From Paludibacteraceae bacterium (lineage in GTDB: Bacteria > Bacteroidota > Bacteroidia > Bacteroidales > Paludibacteraceae): a DNA stretch of 64,000 bases. Below the pieces are notes generated by a model, which was not told the origin of the DNA, made no database searches, and worked only from the letters and a program-made list of their open reading frames with translations. The translations under genes were made by a program, and so were the position numbers. Positions 17,230-26,320 of the stretch are shown one piece after another (position 1 is the stretch's first letter; each line of letters begins with the position of its first letter). The stretch is taken from assembly GCA_017559385.1 (NCBI GenBank), contig JAFYSK010000063.1, positions 27,386 to 91,385 on the forward strand, given 5' to 3'.

Positions 17230-19539
17230 ATGAATACAATCGTATCAAAGAGATTCTTTTCAGAGAATGTAGCTGAAATAGTAGTAGAGGCACCGTTGAT
17301 AGCTCGCAGTAGAAAGGCGGGTCACTTTGTGATGGTTCGCGTGGATAAGCACAGCGAGCGTATGCCGTTGACCATCGCGGATGCCGATGTAGATAAAGGT
17401 ACTATCACACTGGTAGTACAGCGTATAGGTGTATCATCCAACAAGTTGTGTGCCTTGGAGGCCGGCGATGAGTTGGCCGACTTAGTAGGTCCATTGGGTA
17501 AGGCTACTGATATCAAGAAGTTTGGTACGGTGGTTTGTGCCTGCGGTGGTGTAGGTGCAGCTCCGATGTTACCTATAGCAAAGGCACTGAAGGAGGCGGG
17601 CAACCGTGTGATAACGGTATTGGCAGCCCGCAATGCCGATTTGATCATTCTGAAGGAGCAGTTGGAGGCAGTATCGGACGAGGTGATTGTGATGACCGAT
17701 GATGGTTCGATGGGTCAGAAGGGCCTGGTAACCAATGGCGTGGAGCAAGTGATCAATCGTGAACAGGTGGACAAGTGTGTGACTATCGGTCCAGCTATCA
17801 TGATGAAGTTTGTGGCGTTGACCACCAAGAAATATAATGTACCTACCGAAGCCAGCTTGAACACCATTATGGTGGATGGTACGGGTATGTGCGGCGCATG
17901 CCGTGTTACGGTAGCAGGCAAAACCAAGTTTGTATGCGTGGATGGTCCTGAGTTTGACGCTCATGCAGTGGATTTTGATGAGATGTTGACTCGTCTGCGT
18001 CAGTACAAGAACGAGGAAGTGGCCGCATACGAAGCTAGCATGCAACATCATGTGCAGGAGCAACATAATGGCCGTTGTACCTCGAATGAGTGTGAGGAGG
18101 TTATACATGATGTGGCCCCAGTGCAGTTGACGGCTAAGGAGCGCGTGGCTATCCCTCGCGTAAAGATGAACGAGGTGGAGCCTGCAGTGCGTATTCAGTC
18201 GTTGCACCTAGAGGTGAATCAAGGTTTGAGCTTTGAGCAAGCGGTGACAGAGGCGCATCGTTGTTTGAACTGTAAGAAACCTACCTGTGTGGAGGGATGC
18301 CCGGTGAATATTAATATTCCTGGTTTTATCAAGCAACTGGAGATAGGTAATGTTGTAGGTGCGGCGCAAATTATAGGCGAGAGCAGTACGCTGCCAGCAG
18401 TATGTGGCCGTGTGTGTCCACAGGAGAAACAATGTGAGGCGCAGTGCATCCATGTGAAGATGGGCAAGGCGCCAGTGGCGATAGGTTATCTAGAGCGCTT
18501 TGTGGCGGATCATGCGCCAAAGGCGCCTGTTTCAGAGTTCCAGAGTTTTAAAGTTCCAGAGTCAAAAGTAGGCAAGAAGGTAGCTGTGGTTGGTAGTGGT
18601 CCTGCGGGTTTGGCTTTTGCCGGTGATATGGCTAAGTATGGCTATGATGTGACTGTGTTTGAGGCATTGCACGAGATAGGTGGTGTGCTGAAATATGGCA
18701 TACCTGAGTTCCGCTTGCCAAACAGTGTGGTAGATCTTGAGATAGAGGGTCTGCGTGCACTGGGTGTGAACTTCCAAACAGATACGATTATTGGTAAGAC
18801 ACTGAGTGTAGAGGACTTGCAATCAGCAGGTTATGAAGGTGTGTTTGTAGGTAGTGGCGCCGGTTTGCCTCGTTTTATGGGTATCCCTGGTGAGAACCTC
18901 AATGGTGTACTATCGTGCAACGAATACTTGACTCGTGTTAACCTGATGAACGCTGCTTCGGCTGCTTCGGATACACCGGTGTTACTAGCCAAGAATGTGG
19001 CGGTGATAGGTGGTGGTAACACAGCGATGGATGCGGTGCGTACAGCCAAGCGACTGGGTGCAGAGCGTGCTATGGTTATTTATCGTCGCAGCGAGGAGGA
19101 GATGCCTGCTCGTATAGAGGAGGTGCGTCATGCCAAAGAGGAAGGTGTGGAGTTCTTGACGCTGCATAATCCATTGGAATACCATGCGGATGAGAATGGC
19201 CGCGTGAAGGAGGTAGTGCTGCAAGTGATGGAGCTAGGTGAGCCAGATGAGTCGGGCAGACGCAGTCCGGTGCCTGTAGAGGGTCAGACTGTGACGGTAG
19301 CCGTAGATGAAGTAATCGTGAGTGTAGGTGTAAGTCCTAACCCATTGATTCCTGCTAGTGTGGCGGGCTTAGAGGTATCTAAGCGTGGTACTATCGTGGT
19401 GAACGAACAGATGCAGTCGTCGTTGCCAATGTTGTTTGCTGGTGGCGATATTGTGCGTGGCGGTGCAACAGTGATTTTGGCCATGGCTGATGGTAGAAAA
19501 GCGGCCAAGGCAATGCATGAGTATTTGATTAATCAATAA
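17230..19539 (+). CDS. Fused FAD/NAD(P) reductase: DHOD-B electron-transfer-like plus GltA-like subunit, 769 aa
   Basis: Residues 1-280 resemble the NAD-binding electron-transfer subunit PyrK/NfnA: flavin- and NAD-binding halves, then a 2Fe-2S cluster with Cys in DGTGMCGACRVT and FVCVDG. Residues 315-769 resemble the glutamate synthase small chain/NfnB: CLNCKKPTCVEGCPVNI Fe-S motifs near 346, FAD motif VVGSGPAGLA near 454, NADPH motif VIGGGNTAMDA near 592. Bacteroidota commonly carry this fusion. The separate proteins form the NADH-dependent ferredoxin:NADP+ oxidoreductase or sulfide dehydrogenase, so electron bifurcation is plausible. Which reaction this protein runs is inference. Residues ~427-440 are encoded by microrepeat, including the hairpin GCGCC-AAA-GGCGC (18514-18526). 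Confidence 0.9.
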   Translation: MNTIVSKRFFSENVAEIVVEAPLIARSRKAGHFVMVRVDKHSERMPLTIADADVDKGTITLVVQRIGVSSNKLCALEAGDELADLVGPLGKATDIKKFGTVVCACGGVGAAPMLPIAKALKEAGNRVITVLAARNADLIILKEQLEAVSDEVIVMTDDGSMGQKGLVTNGVEQVINREQVDKCVTIGPAIMMKFVALTTKKYNVPTEASLNTIMVDGTGMCGACRVTVAGKTKFVCVDGPEFDAHAVDFDEMLTRLRQYKNEEVAAYEASMQHHVQEQHNGRCTSNECEEVIHDVAPVQLTAKERVAIPRVKMNEVEPAVRIQSLHLEVNQGLSFEQAVTEAHRCLNCKKPTCVEGCPVNINIPGFIKQLEIGNVVGAAQIIGESSTLPAVCGRVCPQEKQCEAQCIHVKMGKAPVAIGYLERFVADHAPKAPVSEFQSFKVPESKVGKKVAVVGSGPAGLAFAGDMAKYGYDVTVFEALHEIGGVLKYGIPEFRLPNSVVDLEIEGLRALGVNFQTDTIIGKTLSVEDLQSAGYEGVFVGSGAGLPRFMGIPGENLNGVLSCNEYLTRVNLMNAASAASDTPVLLAKNVAVIGGGNTAMDAVRTAKRLGAERAMVIYRRSEEEMPARIEEVRHAKEEGVEFLTLHNPLEYHADENGRVKEVVLQVMELGEPDESGRRSPVPVEGQTVTVAVDEVIVSVGVSPNPLIPASVAGLEVSKRGTIVVNEQMQSSLPMLFAGGDIVRGGATVILAMADGRKAAKAMHEYLINQ

Positions 19540-19545
19540 TATAGT

Positions 19546-20277
19546 ATGAGAAAATTAGCAATATTTATCCTGATAGCATTATGTTTTGCTGCTTGTCATC
19601 AACCAGGTAAGGTAGTGAGTAAGATCAGCAAAATACATATGATAGATTCTACTTTGGATGCGCAGCAAGATACCCAATATCTGGCGTATATAGCGCCTAT
19701 CAAAGCCGATTTGGAGAAGCAATTGGATCAAGTGATAGGTCATGCACCCGAACCATTGGCTGTTTTTCAGCCTGAATGTCCAATGTTGAACTGGGCAACG
19801 GATGCGTTGCTAGCAATGGCTAGAAAATACAGTCCAGAGCCCGTCGATATTGCTGTGGTCAATATAGGAGGTATGCGTTGTAGTTGGGGCCAAGGCGATA
19901 TTACCTTGCGCCATGTGTTTGAGCTGATGCCTTTTGACAACGAACTGGTGGTTTTGACATTGACTGGTCAGGATCTGATGGATCTGTGCAAGGTGTTTGC
20001 CATCACAGGTGGCGAAGGTGCTGCGGGTATGCAGATTACCGTGAAGGCAGATACCATAGAAGCTCTAGTGGGAGATAAACCCATTGACCTTGCTGCTAGC
20101 TACAAAGTAGCTACGAGTGATTATTTGAGTCAAGGCAATGACGGTATGGAACCGCTAAAGAACAGCACGCACACATGGAAATCGGATCGTAAGATTCGCG
20201 ATTTGTATATTGAGCATATTGAGCTCAATAAGGTAGTGGAGGCGCATGTGGATGGTAGATTTGTAATAGAAAAATAA
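19546..20277 (+). CDS. Lipoprotein with 5'-nucleotidase C-terminal domain only, 243 aa
   Basis: The signal peptide ends in a lipobox (CFAAC, Cys17). The rest matches the substrate-binding C-terminal domain of UshA/5'-nucleotidase (NWATDALL, VNIGGMRCSWGQGDIT, FELMPFDNELVVLTLTG, YKVATSDYLSQGNDGM). The catalytic metallophosphatase domain is absent. In other Bacteroidales I recall it encoded by the next gene, which here is a C69 peptidase instead. Alone it should not hydrolyse nucleotides; it may pair with a phosphatase encoded elsewhere. It begins 6 nt after the upstream stop, suggesting one transcript. Confidence 0.85.
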   Translation: MRKLAIFILIALCFAACHQPGKVVSKISKIHMIDSTLDAQQDTQYLAYIAPIKADLEKQLDQVIGHAPEPLAVFQPECPMLNWATDALLAMARKYSPEPVDIAVVNIGGMRCSWGQGDITLRHVFELMPFDNELVVLTLTGQDLMDLCKVFAITGGEGAAGMQITVKADTIEALVGDKPIDLAASYKVATSDYLSQGNDGMEPLKNSTHTWKSDRKIRDLYIEHIELNKVVEAHVDGRFVIEK

Positions 20278-20284
20278 TTGGGAT

Positions 20285-21916
20285 ATGAAAAAGATATATT
20301 TGATAATGGCGCTTTCATGCGCGTGGATAGCAGGTATGGCCTGCACCAATTTCTTGGTAGGTAAAGATGCATCTATGGATGGTAGTACAATGGTATCGTA
20401 TGCCGCTGATAGTTATGCACTTTATGGATTCTTACACCACTCTCCAGCCGCAGATCATCCAGCAGGTGCTGTGCGTGAGGTGAAGGACTGGGATACCGGT
20501 AAACCACTCTGCACTATTCCACAGGTGGCTCACACCTACAATGTGGTGGGTAATATGAACGAACATCAATTGACCATCGGCGAGACTACCTGGGGTGGTC
20601 GTGCTGAATTGGAAGCGGGCGAGGGTATTGATTATGGATCATTGATTTATATTGCTTTGGAGCGTTGTAAGACAGCTCGCGAAGCGATTAAATGTATGAC
20701 TGATTTGGTGGCTGAATATGGCTATGCATCATCGGGTGAGACCTTCTCAATAGCTGATCCTAACGAGGTATGGATGATGGAGTTGATAGGTAAAGGTAAA
20801 GTGGAGAAAGGTGCCGTATGGGTAGCTACCCGTGTACCAGATCATTGTATAGCGGCGCATGCTAATCAAGCGCGATTCACCACCATCAACTTCAAGGACA
20901 AAGAGAACTGGATGTGGAGCAAGGATGTGGTAGAGTTTGCCCGTAAGCAAGGCTACTTTGAGGGTAAGGATAAAGACTTTAACTTCCAAGAGGCTTATGC
21001 ACCATACGACTTCTCTGGTTTGTACGTATGCGAGGCACGAGTATGGTCGTTCTTCCGTAAGTTCTCCAACGATATGGATAAGTACTATGATTTTGCTACT
21101 GGCAAGACATTTGTGGAGACAGGCGGAAAGTGCGCCGGCGAGCGTATGCCATTGTATATTAAACCTAATCATAAGGTGAGCGCACAAGAATTGAAAGACT
21201 GTATGCGTGACCAATATGAGGGTACTCCGTTGGATATTACTCAAGGTCCTGATGCGGGTCCATGGAATAGCAAGCTGCGCTATGGTTCGTTGGGCTTTAA
21301 GTTGGATTCGGTGCAATACTGGTTTGAGCGTCCTATTGCTACCCAACAAACAGCATGGTCGTTTGTAGCACAAATGCGTGGTTATGAGTCAGCTAAAGCT
21401 GGTGGTATCTTTTGGTTTGGTGTGGACGATGCAGCATCTACCGTGTATGTGCCTATGTATTGCACCATCACTGAGGTGCCAGAATGCTTCAAAGAGGGCA
21501 ATGGCGATATGTATAATTACTCGCCAACATCGGCTTGGTGGACCTATAATATCGTAGCTAACTGGGCATATACCAAGTATTCGGCTATGATGCCTGATAT
21601 CAAGAAGGTACAAGCAGCTTGGGAGGATAAGTTCAACAGCCAAGTTGAGACCATTGATGCTCAGGTGGCTAACATGGATGCTGCACAAGCGGCAGCGTTC
21701 TTGACTAAGTACTCTGTTGCACAAGCGCAAGAGTCCACCGCGGCGTGGAAAGAGCTAGGTATCTATCTGTTTGTTAAGTACCTAGACGGCCAAGAACGCA
21801 AGGAGAAAGACGGTGAGTTCCTCCGCAACGCCTACGGCGAACCTGAAGGACCAAACCGCAAGCCTTACCCAAGCTCATTCCTTGAGAGTGTACACGAGCA
21901 TATTGCTCATGAGTGA
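20285..21916 (+). CDS. C69-family dipeptidase, exported, 543 aa
   Basis: The N-terminus MKKIYLIMALSCAWIAGMA ends directly before Cys20 (CTNFLVGKDAS). Cleavage here would expose the N-terminal nucleophile cysteine typical of peptidase family C69 (U34, PepD of lactobacilli). G-D-G/D-G-S-T-M-V-S-Y and VNMNEHQLTIGETTWGGR-type segments follow, with GTPLDITQGPDAGPWN in the middle. Length is normal for the secreted Bacteroidales form. It hydrolyses dipeptides, probably in the periplasm. The gene starts 7 nt after its neighbour and is followed by a cytosolic-type dipeptidase gene, which suggests a peptide-utilisation group. Confidence 0.9.
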   Translation: MKKIYLIMALSCAWIAGMACTNFLVGKDASMDGSTMVSYAADSYALYGFLHHSPAADHPAGAVREVKDWDTGKPLCTIPQVAHTYNVVGNMNEHQLTIGETTWGGRAELEAGEGIDYGSLIYIALERCKTAREAIKCMTDLVAEYGYASSGETFSIADPNEVWMMELIGKGKVEKGAVWVATRVPDHCIAAHANQARFTTINFKDKENWMWSKDVVEFARKQGYFEGKDKDFNFQEAYAPYDFSGLYVCEARVWSFFRKFSNDMDKYYDFATGKTFVETGGKCAGERMPLYIKPNHKVSAQELKDCMRDQYEGTPLDITQGPDAGPWNSKLRYGSLGFKLDSVQYWFERPIATQQTAWSFVAQMRGYESAKAGGIFWFGVDDAASTVYVPMYCTITEVPECFKEGNGDMYNYSPTSAWWTYNIVANWAYTKYSAMMPDIKKVQAAWEDKFNSQVETIDAQVANMDAAQAAAFLTKYSVAQAQESTAAWKELGIYLFVKYLDGQERKEKDGEFLRNAYGEPEGPNRKPYPSSFLESVHEHIAHE

Positions 21917-21951
21917 AAAGTTGAATGTTTAAAGTTTAAAGGCAAGGAAAT

Positions 21952-23424
21952 ATGAATATACAAGAATTGCAACCAAAAGAGGTTTTCTCTATCTTCCATG
22001 AGATTACCCAAGTGCCTCGCCCATCGAAGCGCGAAGGCAAGATTATTGAATGGCTCAAGGCGTTTGCCGTAAAGCATAATCTGGAACATACAGTAGATGA
22101 AGCTGGCAATATCATCATGCGCAAACCTGCTACTCCTGGCTACGAAGATAAACCAGGCGTGATTTTGCAAGCGCATATGGATATGGTGTGCGAGAAGAAC
22201 AACGATACTGTACACGATTTTGACAACGACCCTATCCATACTTATATTGATGGCGATTTTATCAAAGCTCAGGGCACTACCCTCGGCGCAGATAATGGCA
22301 TCGGTATGGCATTGATGTTGGCGGCTATTACTTCGGATACCTTGAAGCACCCTGCATTGGAATGCCTCTTTACGGTAGATGAGGAGACTGGTTTGACAGG
22401 CGCTTTCCGTCTGCAAGACGGCTGCCTCAATGGCAAACAACTCATCAACCTTGACTCGGAGGACGATGGTCAGGTGTTCATCGGCTGCGCAGGTGGTATT
22501 GACACCCTCGCCAAAATGCACTATCAGCCTATATCCAATATCCAATTGCCAATAGCCAATAGCCTGCTAGCGATACAAATTAAAGTAGGCGGATTGATGG
22601 GTGGTCACTCAGGCGATGATATCAACAAAGGTCGTGGCAATGCCAATAAGATCCTCGTGCGTTTCCTCTATCAAGTGATGCAAGCTACTGATATGCGATT
22701 AGCTACAATCAATGGCGGTAACCTACGCAACGCGATTGCGCGTGAGGCAGAGGCGTTGATTGCTATCCCTATGTCATACAAGGAGGATATTCGTGTGATG
22801 CTCAATCATTATATCGCTACGATTGAGGCGGAGCTTGGCGATGTAGAGAAGGACTTCTTCATGCATCTAGAGACAACCGATATGCCAGCCTTGTTTGTTC
22901 CTGCAGACAAAGCTAAAGTGCTTATCCAAGCACTTTATGCTTGCCCTCACGGTATGACCGCGATGTCAAAGACCATGCCTGGCTTGGTAGAGACTAGTAC
23001 CAACCTCGCTAGCGTGAAGATGAAAGAGGATGAGAAGGGTGCGTTTGTTGAGATCAATACTAGCCAACGCTCTTCTATTGAGAGTAAGAAGCACGATATC
23101 AAGCAGATGGTAGAGTGTGCTTTGGCATTGGCTTGCGACGAGGTGACCCACGGCGACGGCTACCCAGGTTGGGCGCCTAACCCACAATCACCTTTGTTGG
23201 AAGTGACCAAGAAAGCATATCAAGACCTCTTTGCTGCGGAGCCAAAGGTGTTGGCTATCCACGCAGGCTTGGAGTGCGGTTTGTTCTTGGAGAAGTATCC
23301 ATATTTGGATATGGTGTCTATTGGCCCACAAATGTTCGGTGTTCACTCTCCACAAGAGCGCTTGAGTATTGCTTCTACGGGCAAATGCTGGGAGTGGTTG
23401 AAACGCGTATTGGAGACCTTATAG
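21952..23424 (+). CDS. pepD: Aminoacyl-histidine (cytosol non-specific) dipeptidase, M20 family, 490 aa
   Basis: Zn-ligand motifs are HMDMVCEKN near residue 74, GTTLGADNGIGMA, DEETGLTGA near 144 and NLDSED. A dimerisation domain begins at GGLMGGHSGDDI. This is the normal PepD layout and length; the enzyme cleaves Xaa-His and other dipeptides. No signal peptide, so cytosolic. Residues about 193-207 (PISNIQLPIANSLLA) are encoded by TATCCAATATCCAATTGCC-type microrepeats at 22527-22575 and look inserted at a domain junction. The gap upstream (21917-21951) contains TTTAAAGTTTAAAG microrepeat. A bidirectional terminator follows at 23470. Confidence 0.94.
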   Translation: MNIQELQPKEVFSIFHEITQVPRPSKREGKIIEWLKAFAVKHNLEHTVDEAGNIIMRKPATPGYEDKPGVILQAHMDMVCEKNNDTVHDFDNDPIHTYIDGDFIKAQGTTLGADNGIGMALMLAAITSDTLKHPALECLFTVDEETGLTGAFRLQDGCLNGKQLINLDSEDDGQVFIGCAGGIDTLAKMHYQPISNIQLPIANSLLAIQIKVGGLMGGHSGDDINKGRGNANKILVRFLYQVMQATDMRLATINGGNLRNAIAREAEALIAIPMSYKEDIRVMLNHYIATIEAELGDVEKDFFMHLETTDMPALFVPADKAKVLIQALYACPHGMTAMSKTMPGLVETSTNLASVKMKEDEKGAFVEINTSQRSSIESKKHDIKQMVECALALACDEVTHGDGYPGWAPNPQSPLLEVTKKAYQDLFAAEPKVLAIHAGLECGLFLEKYPYLDMVSIGPQMFGVHSPQERLSIASTGKCWEWLKRVLETL

Positions 23425-23444
23425 ATATTTGTCACTAAACAGTA

Positions 23445-23457
23445 GGCGCAAAGCGCC
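23445..23457. repeat. 5-3-5 hairpin GGCGC-AAA-GCGCC
   Basis: A perfect 13-nt hairpin lies 21 nt after the pepD stop. It belongs to the class seen at 423, 2945-3193, 7137-7171 and 32022. Confidence 0.7.
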
Positions 23458-23469
23458 GTCCGCTAAACC

Positions 23470-23507
23470 AAATCGCCACTTGTGCATCAAGCACGGGTGG
23501 CGAATTT
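23470..23507. terminator. Bidirectional terminator between pepD and glycogen synthase
   Basis: AAATCGCCAC and GTGGCGA(A)TTT pair, with an inner GTGC/GCAC stem and loop ATCAA. A/T runs flank both sides, as expected between convergent genes. Confidence 0.75.
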
Positions 23508-23717
23508 GTTTATCACTTATCACTCATAGTTTATACCTATATTTAAGATTCTGTTCTTCTTTATGTTAGTTGTATCTACCGAGAGAACTCCGAGAGACGA
23601 CCGAGAGAAGAGCGCATCAACCACCACTTAAAAATCGCACGATTTTTAAGATTCTGTTCCCTTGTACCTAAATACAAAAATGGCTTTTTATTAAGATAGT
23701 CTTATATCTATTATAGA
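23508..23717. other. Spacer with repeated motifs between convergent genes
   Basis: TTTAAGATTCTGTTC occurs twice (about 23543 and 23646). The second copy lies behind a near-perfect AAAAATCG-CA-CGATTTTT palindrome. Between them (23579-23611) are three CCGAGAGA(A)CT-like units of the 11-nt minisatellite family. No ORF seen. Confidence 0.65.
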
Positions 23718-25232
23718 TTATTGACGAACGGTGGCTTTCTTCAGAGCGATGCTATAGGCTTCGCGGTAGTATGTGAAGAAGTTCTTCCACTCGGCTTGCA
23801 ATGCCAAGTCCACGGCTGCCTTGCGAGCGGCAGCTACTTTGCGTGGCGTGAGCGAGAGGTAATACTCAATCGTATTGACAATATGATAGATGACATCATC
23901 GGTATTGCTATCGTTGCGATAAATAACCGCTACACCCTTGTCAATCGTCGTGCAACCCTGCTCCTCGCACCATACGCCATAGCCACTCAAGCTAGTGGTG
24001 ATAGTAGGCACATGGAATGCCATACTCTCAAGCGGGGTGTAGCCCCATGGCTCGTAGTAACTTGGGAAGATGGTTAAATCTAGACCGATGAGCAAATCGT
24101 AATATGGCAGGTTGAGTACGCCATCATTGCCATTGAGGTAAGTAGGCACAAAGACTACATGCACATTACCGACGGTAAAGTCTTGGCGATCGAGGTAAGG
24201 GATCATGACGAAGGCGATGACTTGCTTTAAACCGCTTGCGCTGTTAGAAGTTAGACCGCCTTGCGCTGTTAGACCGCTGCGCTGTTGGATTTCGCCGAGG
24301 CGAGTGAGAGATTCGATGAAAACATCGATGCCTTTGTTCTTCCACTCGTAGCGGCCTGCTGTACCGATGAGCATATCAGTTGCCTTGGCGTCAATACCCT
24401 TCGCGCGTGCAAGAGATATTAATGTATTGCGTGCACGCTTACGAGCGGCATCAAACTCCTTGCCTTGTGGCACGAAGCCTTGCTCGAAGCCGTTAGGAGT
24501 GACGATATCCACAGGTTTGTCGAGCAATTGCTTGCACTCACGAGCGGTAAGGTCGCTAACGGTAGTGAAGCAGTCGCAGAGGTGTGCAGCTTTCTTCTCC
24601 GCAGAGTGCTTGCTGACCATATTGAGTTCCCCCGCCATTTGGTCGCCTTGGAAAGCATCAAAGCAGTCGTATAGAGGTTTGTAGTTGCCCGCGATACTGC
24701 GACCAATGCTAGTAGCATGTGTGGTAAAGAGGGTGCCTATTTTAGGGCAATGCTCGCGGAGATAGAGTATGGTGAATGCCGTTTGCCACTCGTTGCAATG
24801 CATGACGGTGGTAGGCATGTCTAGATGCTTGTACAAGCTTTCTGCCACTTGTCCTACAGCGTAAGCAAAGAGGCAACTCTCGTCGTAATCGCCATAAGCG
24901 GCATGGCTTTGGATGCCAAACTTCTCCCACATATGACCAAATATTTGGTCTTTCTCAGCCCATAGTTCGTCCCACTTGAGGAGTACGGCAATAGGTTTGC
25001 CTGGCACTTGCCAACGGCCTATGCGCACACCTTTAGGGCGCCAGCCTTTGAGAAGTGTTTTGCTCTCTTTGAAAGTAAGATTGGAATGATCGCCAAAATC
25101 GGGACCGAAGAAGATAACTTTGTCTTTATGTTCTGCTTGCATGGAAGCGGCGCGGGTAGATAGTACAGCATAGATGCCGCCTACGCGATTGCACACTTCC
25201 CAACTGGTTTCAAATATATATTCTGGTTGCAT
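23718..25232 (-). CDS. Glycogen synthase-type glycosyltransferase (GT3-like), 504 aa
   Basis: The N-terminus MQPEYIFETSWEVCNRVGGIYAVLSTRA is the eukaryote-like glycogen synthase start found in Bacteroidota (E-x-x-W-E-V-x-N-K/R-V-G-G-I-Y). Further landmarks are FTTHATSIGRSIAG, VTPNGFEQGF, GRYEWKNKGIDVFIESL and the C-terminal IFPSYYEPWGYTPLES motif, with the conserved Glu residues of the active site. It should elongate alpha-1,4-glucan. Residues about 313-335 (QQRSGLTAQGG and following) are encoded by repeated GCGCTGTTAGACCG units (24225-24295) and appear inserted between two conserved segments. A pullulanase gene at 60979 may belong to the same glycogen economy. Confidence 0.88.
   Translation of the reverse strand: MQPEYIFETSWEVCNRVGGIYAVLSTRAASMQAEHKDKVIFFGPDFGDHSNLTFKESKTLLKGWRPKGVRIGRWQVPGKPIAVLLKWDELWAEKDQIFGHMWEKFGIQSHAAYGDYDESCLFAYAVGQVAESLYKHLDMPTTVMHCNEWQTAFTILYLREHCPKIGTLFTTHATSIGRSIAGNYKPLYDCFDAFQGDQMAGELNMVSKHSAEKKAAHLCDCFTTVSDLTARECKQLLDKPVDIVTPNGFEQGFVPQGKEFDAARKRARNTLISLARAKGIDAKATDMLIGTAGRYEWKNKGIDVFIESLTRLGEIQQRSGLTAQGGLTSNSASGLKQVIAFVMIPYLDRQDFTVGNVHVVFVPTYLNGNDGVLNLPYYDLLIGLDLTIFPSYYEPWGYTPLESMAFHVPTITTSLSGYGVWCEEQGCTTIDKGVAVIYRNDSNTDDVIYHIVNTIEYYLSLTPRKVAAARKAAVDLALQAEWKNFFTYYREAYSIALKKATVRQ
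24225..24295. repeat. In-frame microrepeat inside the glycogen synthase gene
   Basis: TTGCGCTGTTAGA/GACCGC units occur three times with small variations, all in frame. Related GACGCTGCGCTATTG units fill the spacer at 62985-63020. Confidence 0.7.
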
Positions 25233-25254
25233 GTTTGTTGCTTATAGATGATGC

Positions 25255-26307
25255 TTATCGTAGATTGTTATCTACAGCGATGAGTACGATGTCGTTGAGA
25301 GTATTATACTGAGTAGCTTTGCTGGTAAATTGATTGTTCTTGCTTTTGACTAGAGGCATGCTGTACAGACCGTTGTTGGTCGCCCAATAGAGGCGATTTC
25401 TATAGGTATCTACGTGTAATGCTCCTGTTGCTGCGGAATCAATGAGTACGAGATTGCTACCATCGAAATTAGCTACCCATAGTCCTTCTGTAGTATGGAT
25501 ATACCATTTTTGTGCCATTGCGTCTAGTTGCATATGTAGGATAGTCATGCCAGCAAAGCCCGCTATATCTTCGTCTAACTGGCTAGCAGTAAACTGTTTA
25601 CCATTGAAGTTGACTGTGGTGTCGTTGGTTGCGGCGAGTAGTGCATTGTCTTCTGCTAAACCGGGTCTTACCTCCTCAATACGGTCTTTGATCATGCGTT
25701 GACGAATAATACTATTGTCGGCTCTTTGCATGATGATGGCAGGTGCTTGGGTCAAGTGAACAGTAAATGTTTTAGAGATGTGATGTTCTACGCCATTAAA
25801 TGTCAATAGCAATTTAACGGATTCTTCAGTAGCAGGTGACTTGAAGTATACTTTAAGTTCTTTTCCTGTTGTAGTGGAGGATAATACTTCGCAGTTGTCA
25901 GAAACTGTCCATTCGTATGTCAAACTATGATTGAATGGGTTATACACATTGGCTTTGAATGTTACATCTTGGTAGTGCAGGATACTGTCCGTAGAACATA
26001 CATAAGTAGGAACGGTATCATAGATTGTTATCTCCTTAGCACAAGTTTTGTATTTTGCGCTATCTACCATCAAAGTAACTACATATGTTCCAGGTTTTTT
26101 GTAGATATGGTTAGGGTTTTTAGATAGGTTGGTACTATTATCCCCAAAATTCCATAACCATGATTCACCTCCAGTACTTAGGTTGCTAAAAGAAACTATT
26201 TCTCCCGCACGTGGTTCTTTAGGTGAGTAACTGAAATCTACTTCTACAGGTTTGCATCCCGCGAACAATGCTGCGAGCATTGCTATTAATATAATACTTC
26301 TATTCAT
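25255..26307 (-). CDS. PKD-domain lipoprotein, 350 aa
   Basis: The signal peptide ends in the lipobox LFAGC (Cys18). A PKD domain follows (residues ~25-105) with the hallmark WLWNFGDNSTNLSKNPNHIYKKPGTY segment. A second Ig-like region spans about 110-185. A C-terminal part with WYIHTTEGLWVANFDGSNL and RNRLYWATNNGLYSM resembles a YWTD-like beta-propeller fragment. It is likely anchored at the outer membrane surface and involved in binding. It lies 34 nt behind the MiaA stop on the same strand, so it may be co-transcribed. Confidence 0.85.
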   Translation of the reverse strand: MNRSIILIAMLAALFAGCKPVEVDFSYSPKEPRAGEIVSFSNLSTGGESWLWNFGDNSTNLSKNPNHIYKKPGTYVVTLMVDSAKYKTCAKEITIYDTVPTYVCSTDSILHYQDVTFKANVYNPFNHSLTYEWTVSDNCEVLSSTTTGKELKVYFKSPATEESVKLLLTFNGVEHHISKTFTVHLTQAPAIIMQRADNSIIRQRMIKDRIEEVRPGLAEDNALLAATNDTTVNFNGKQFTASQLDEDIAGFAGMTILHMQLDAMAQKWYIHTTEGLWVANFDGSNLVLIDSAATGALHVDTYRNRLYWATNNGLYSMPLVKSKNNQFTSKATQYNTLNDIVLIAVDNNLR

Positions 26308-26320
26308 AACTTCTCAAAAA

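Noticed and set aside
20747-21373. 208-codon minus-strand ORF opposite the C69 dipeptidase
   Set aside because: Shadow frame of a well conserved gene; no start context or family.
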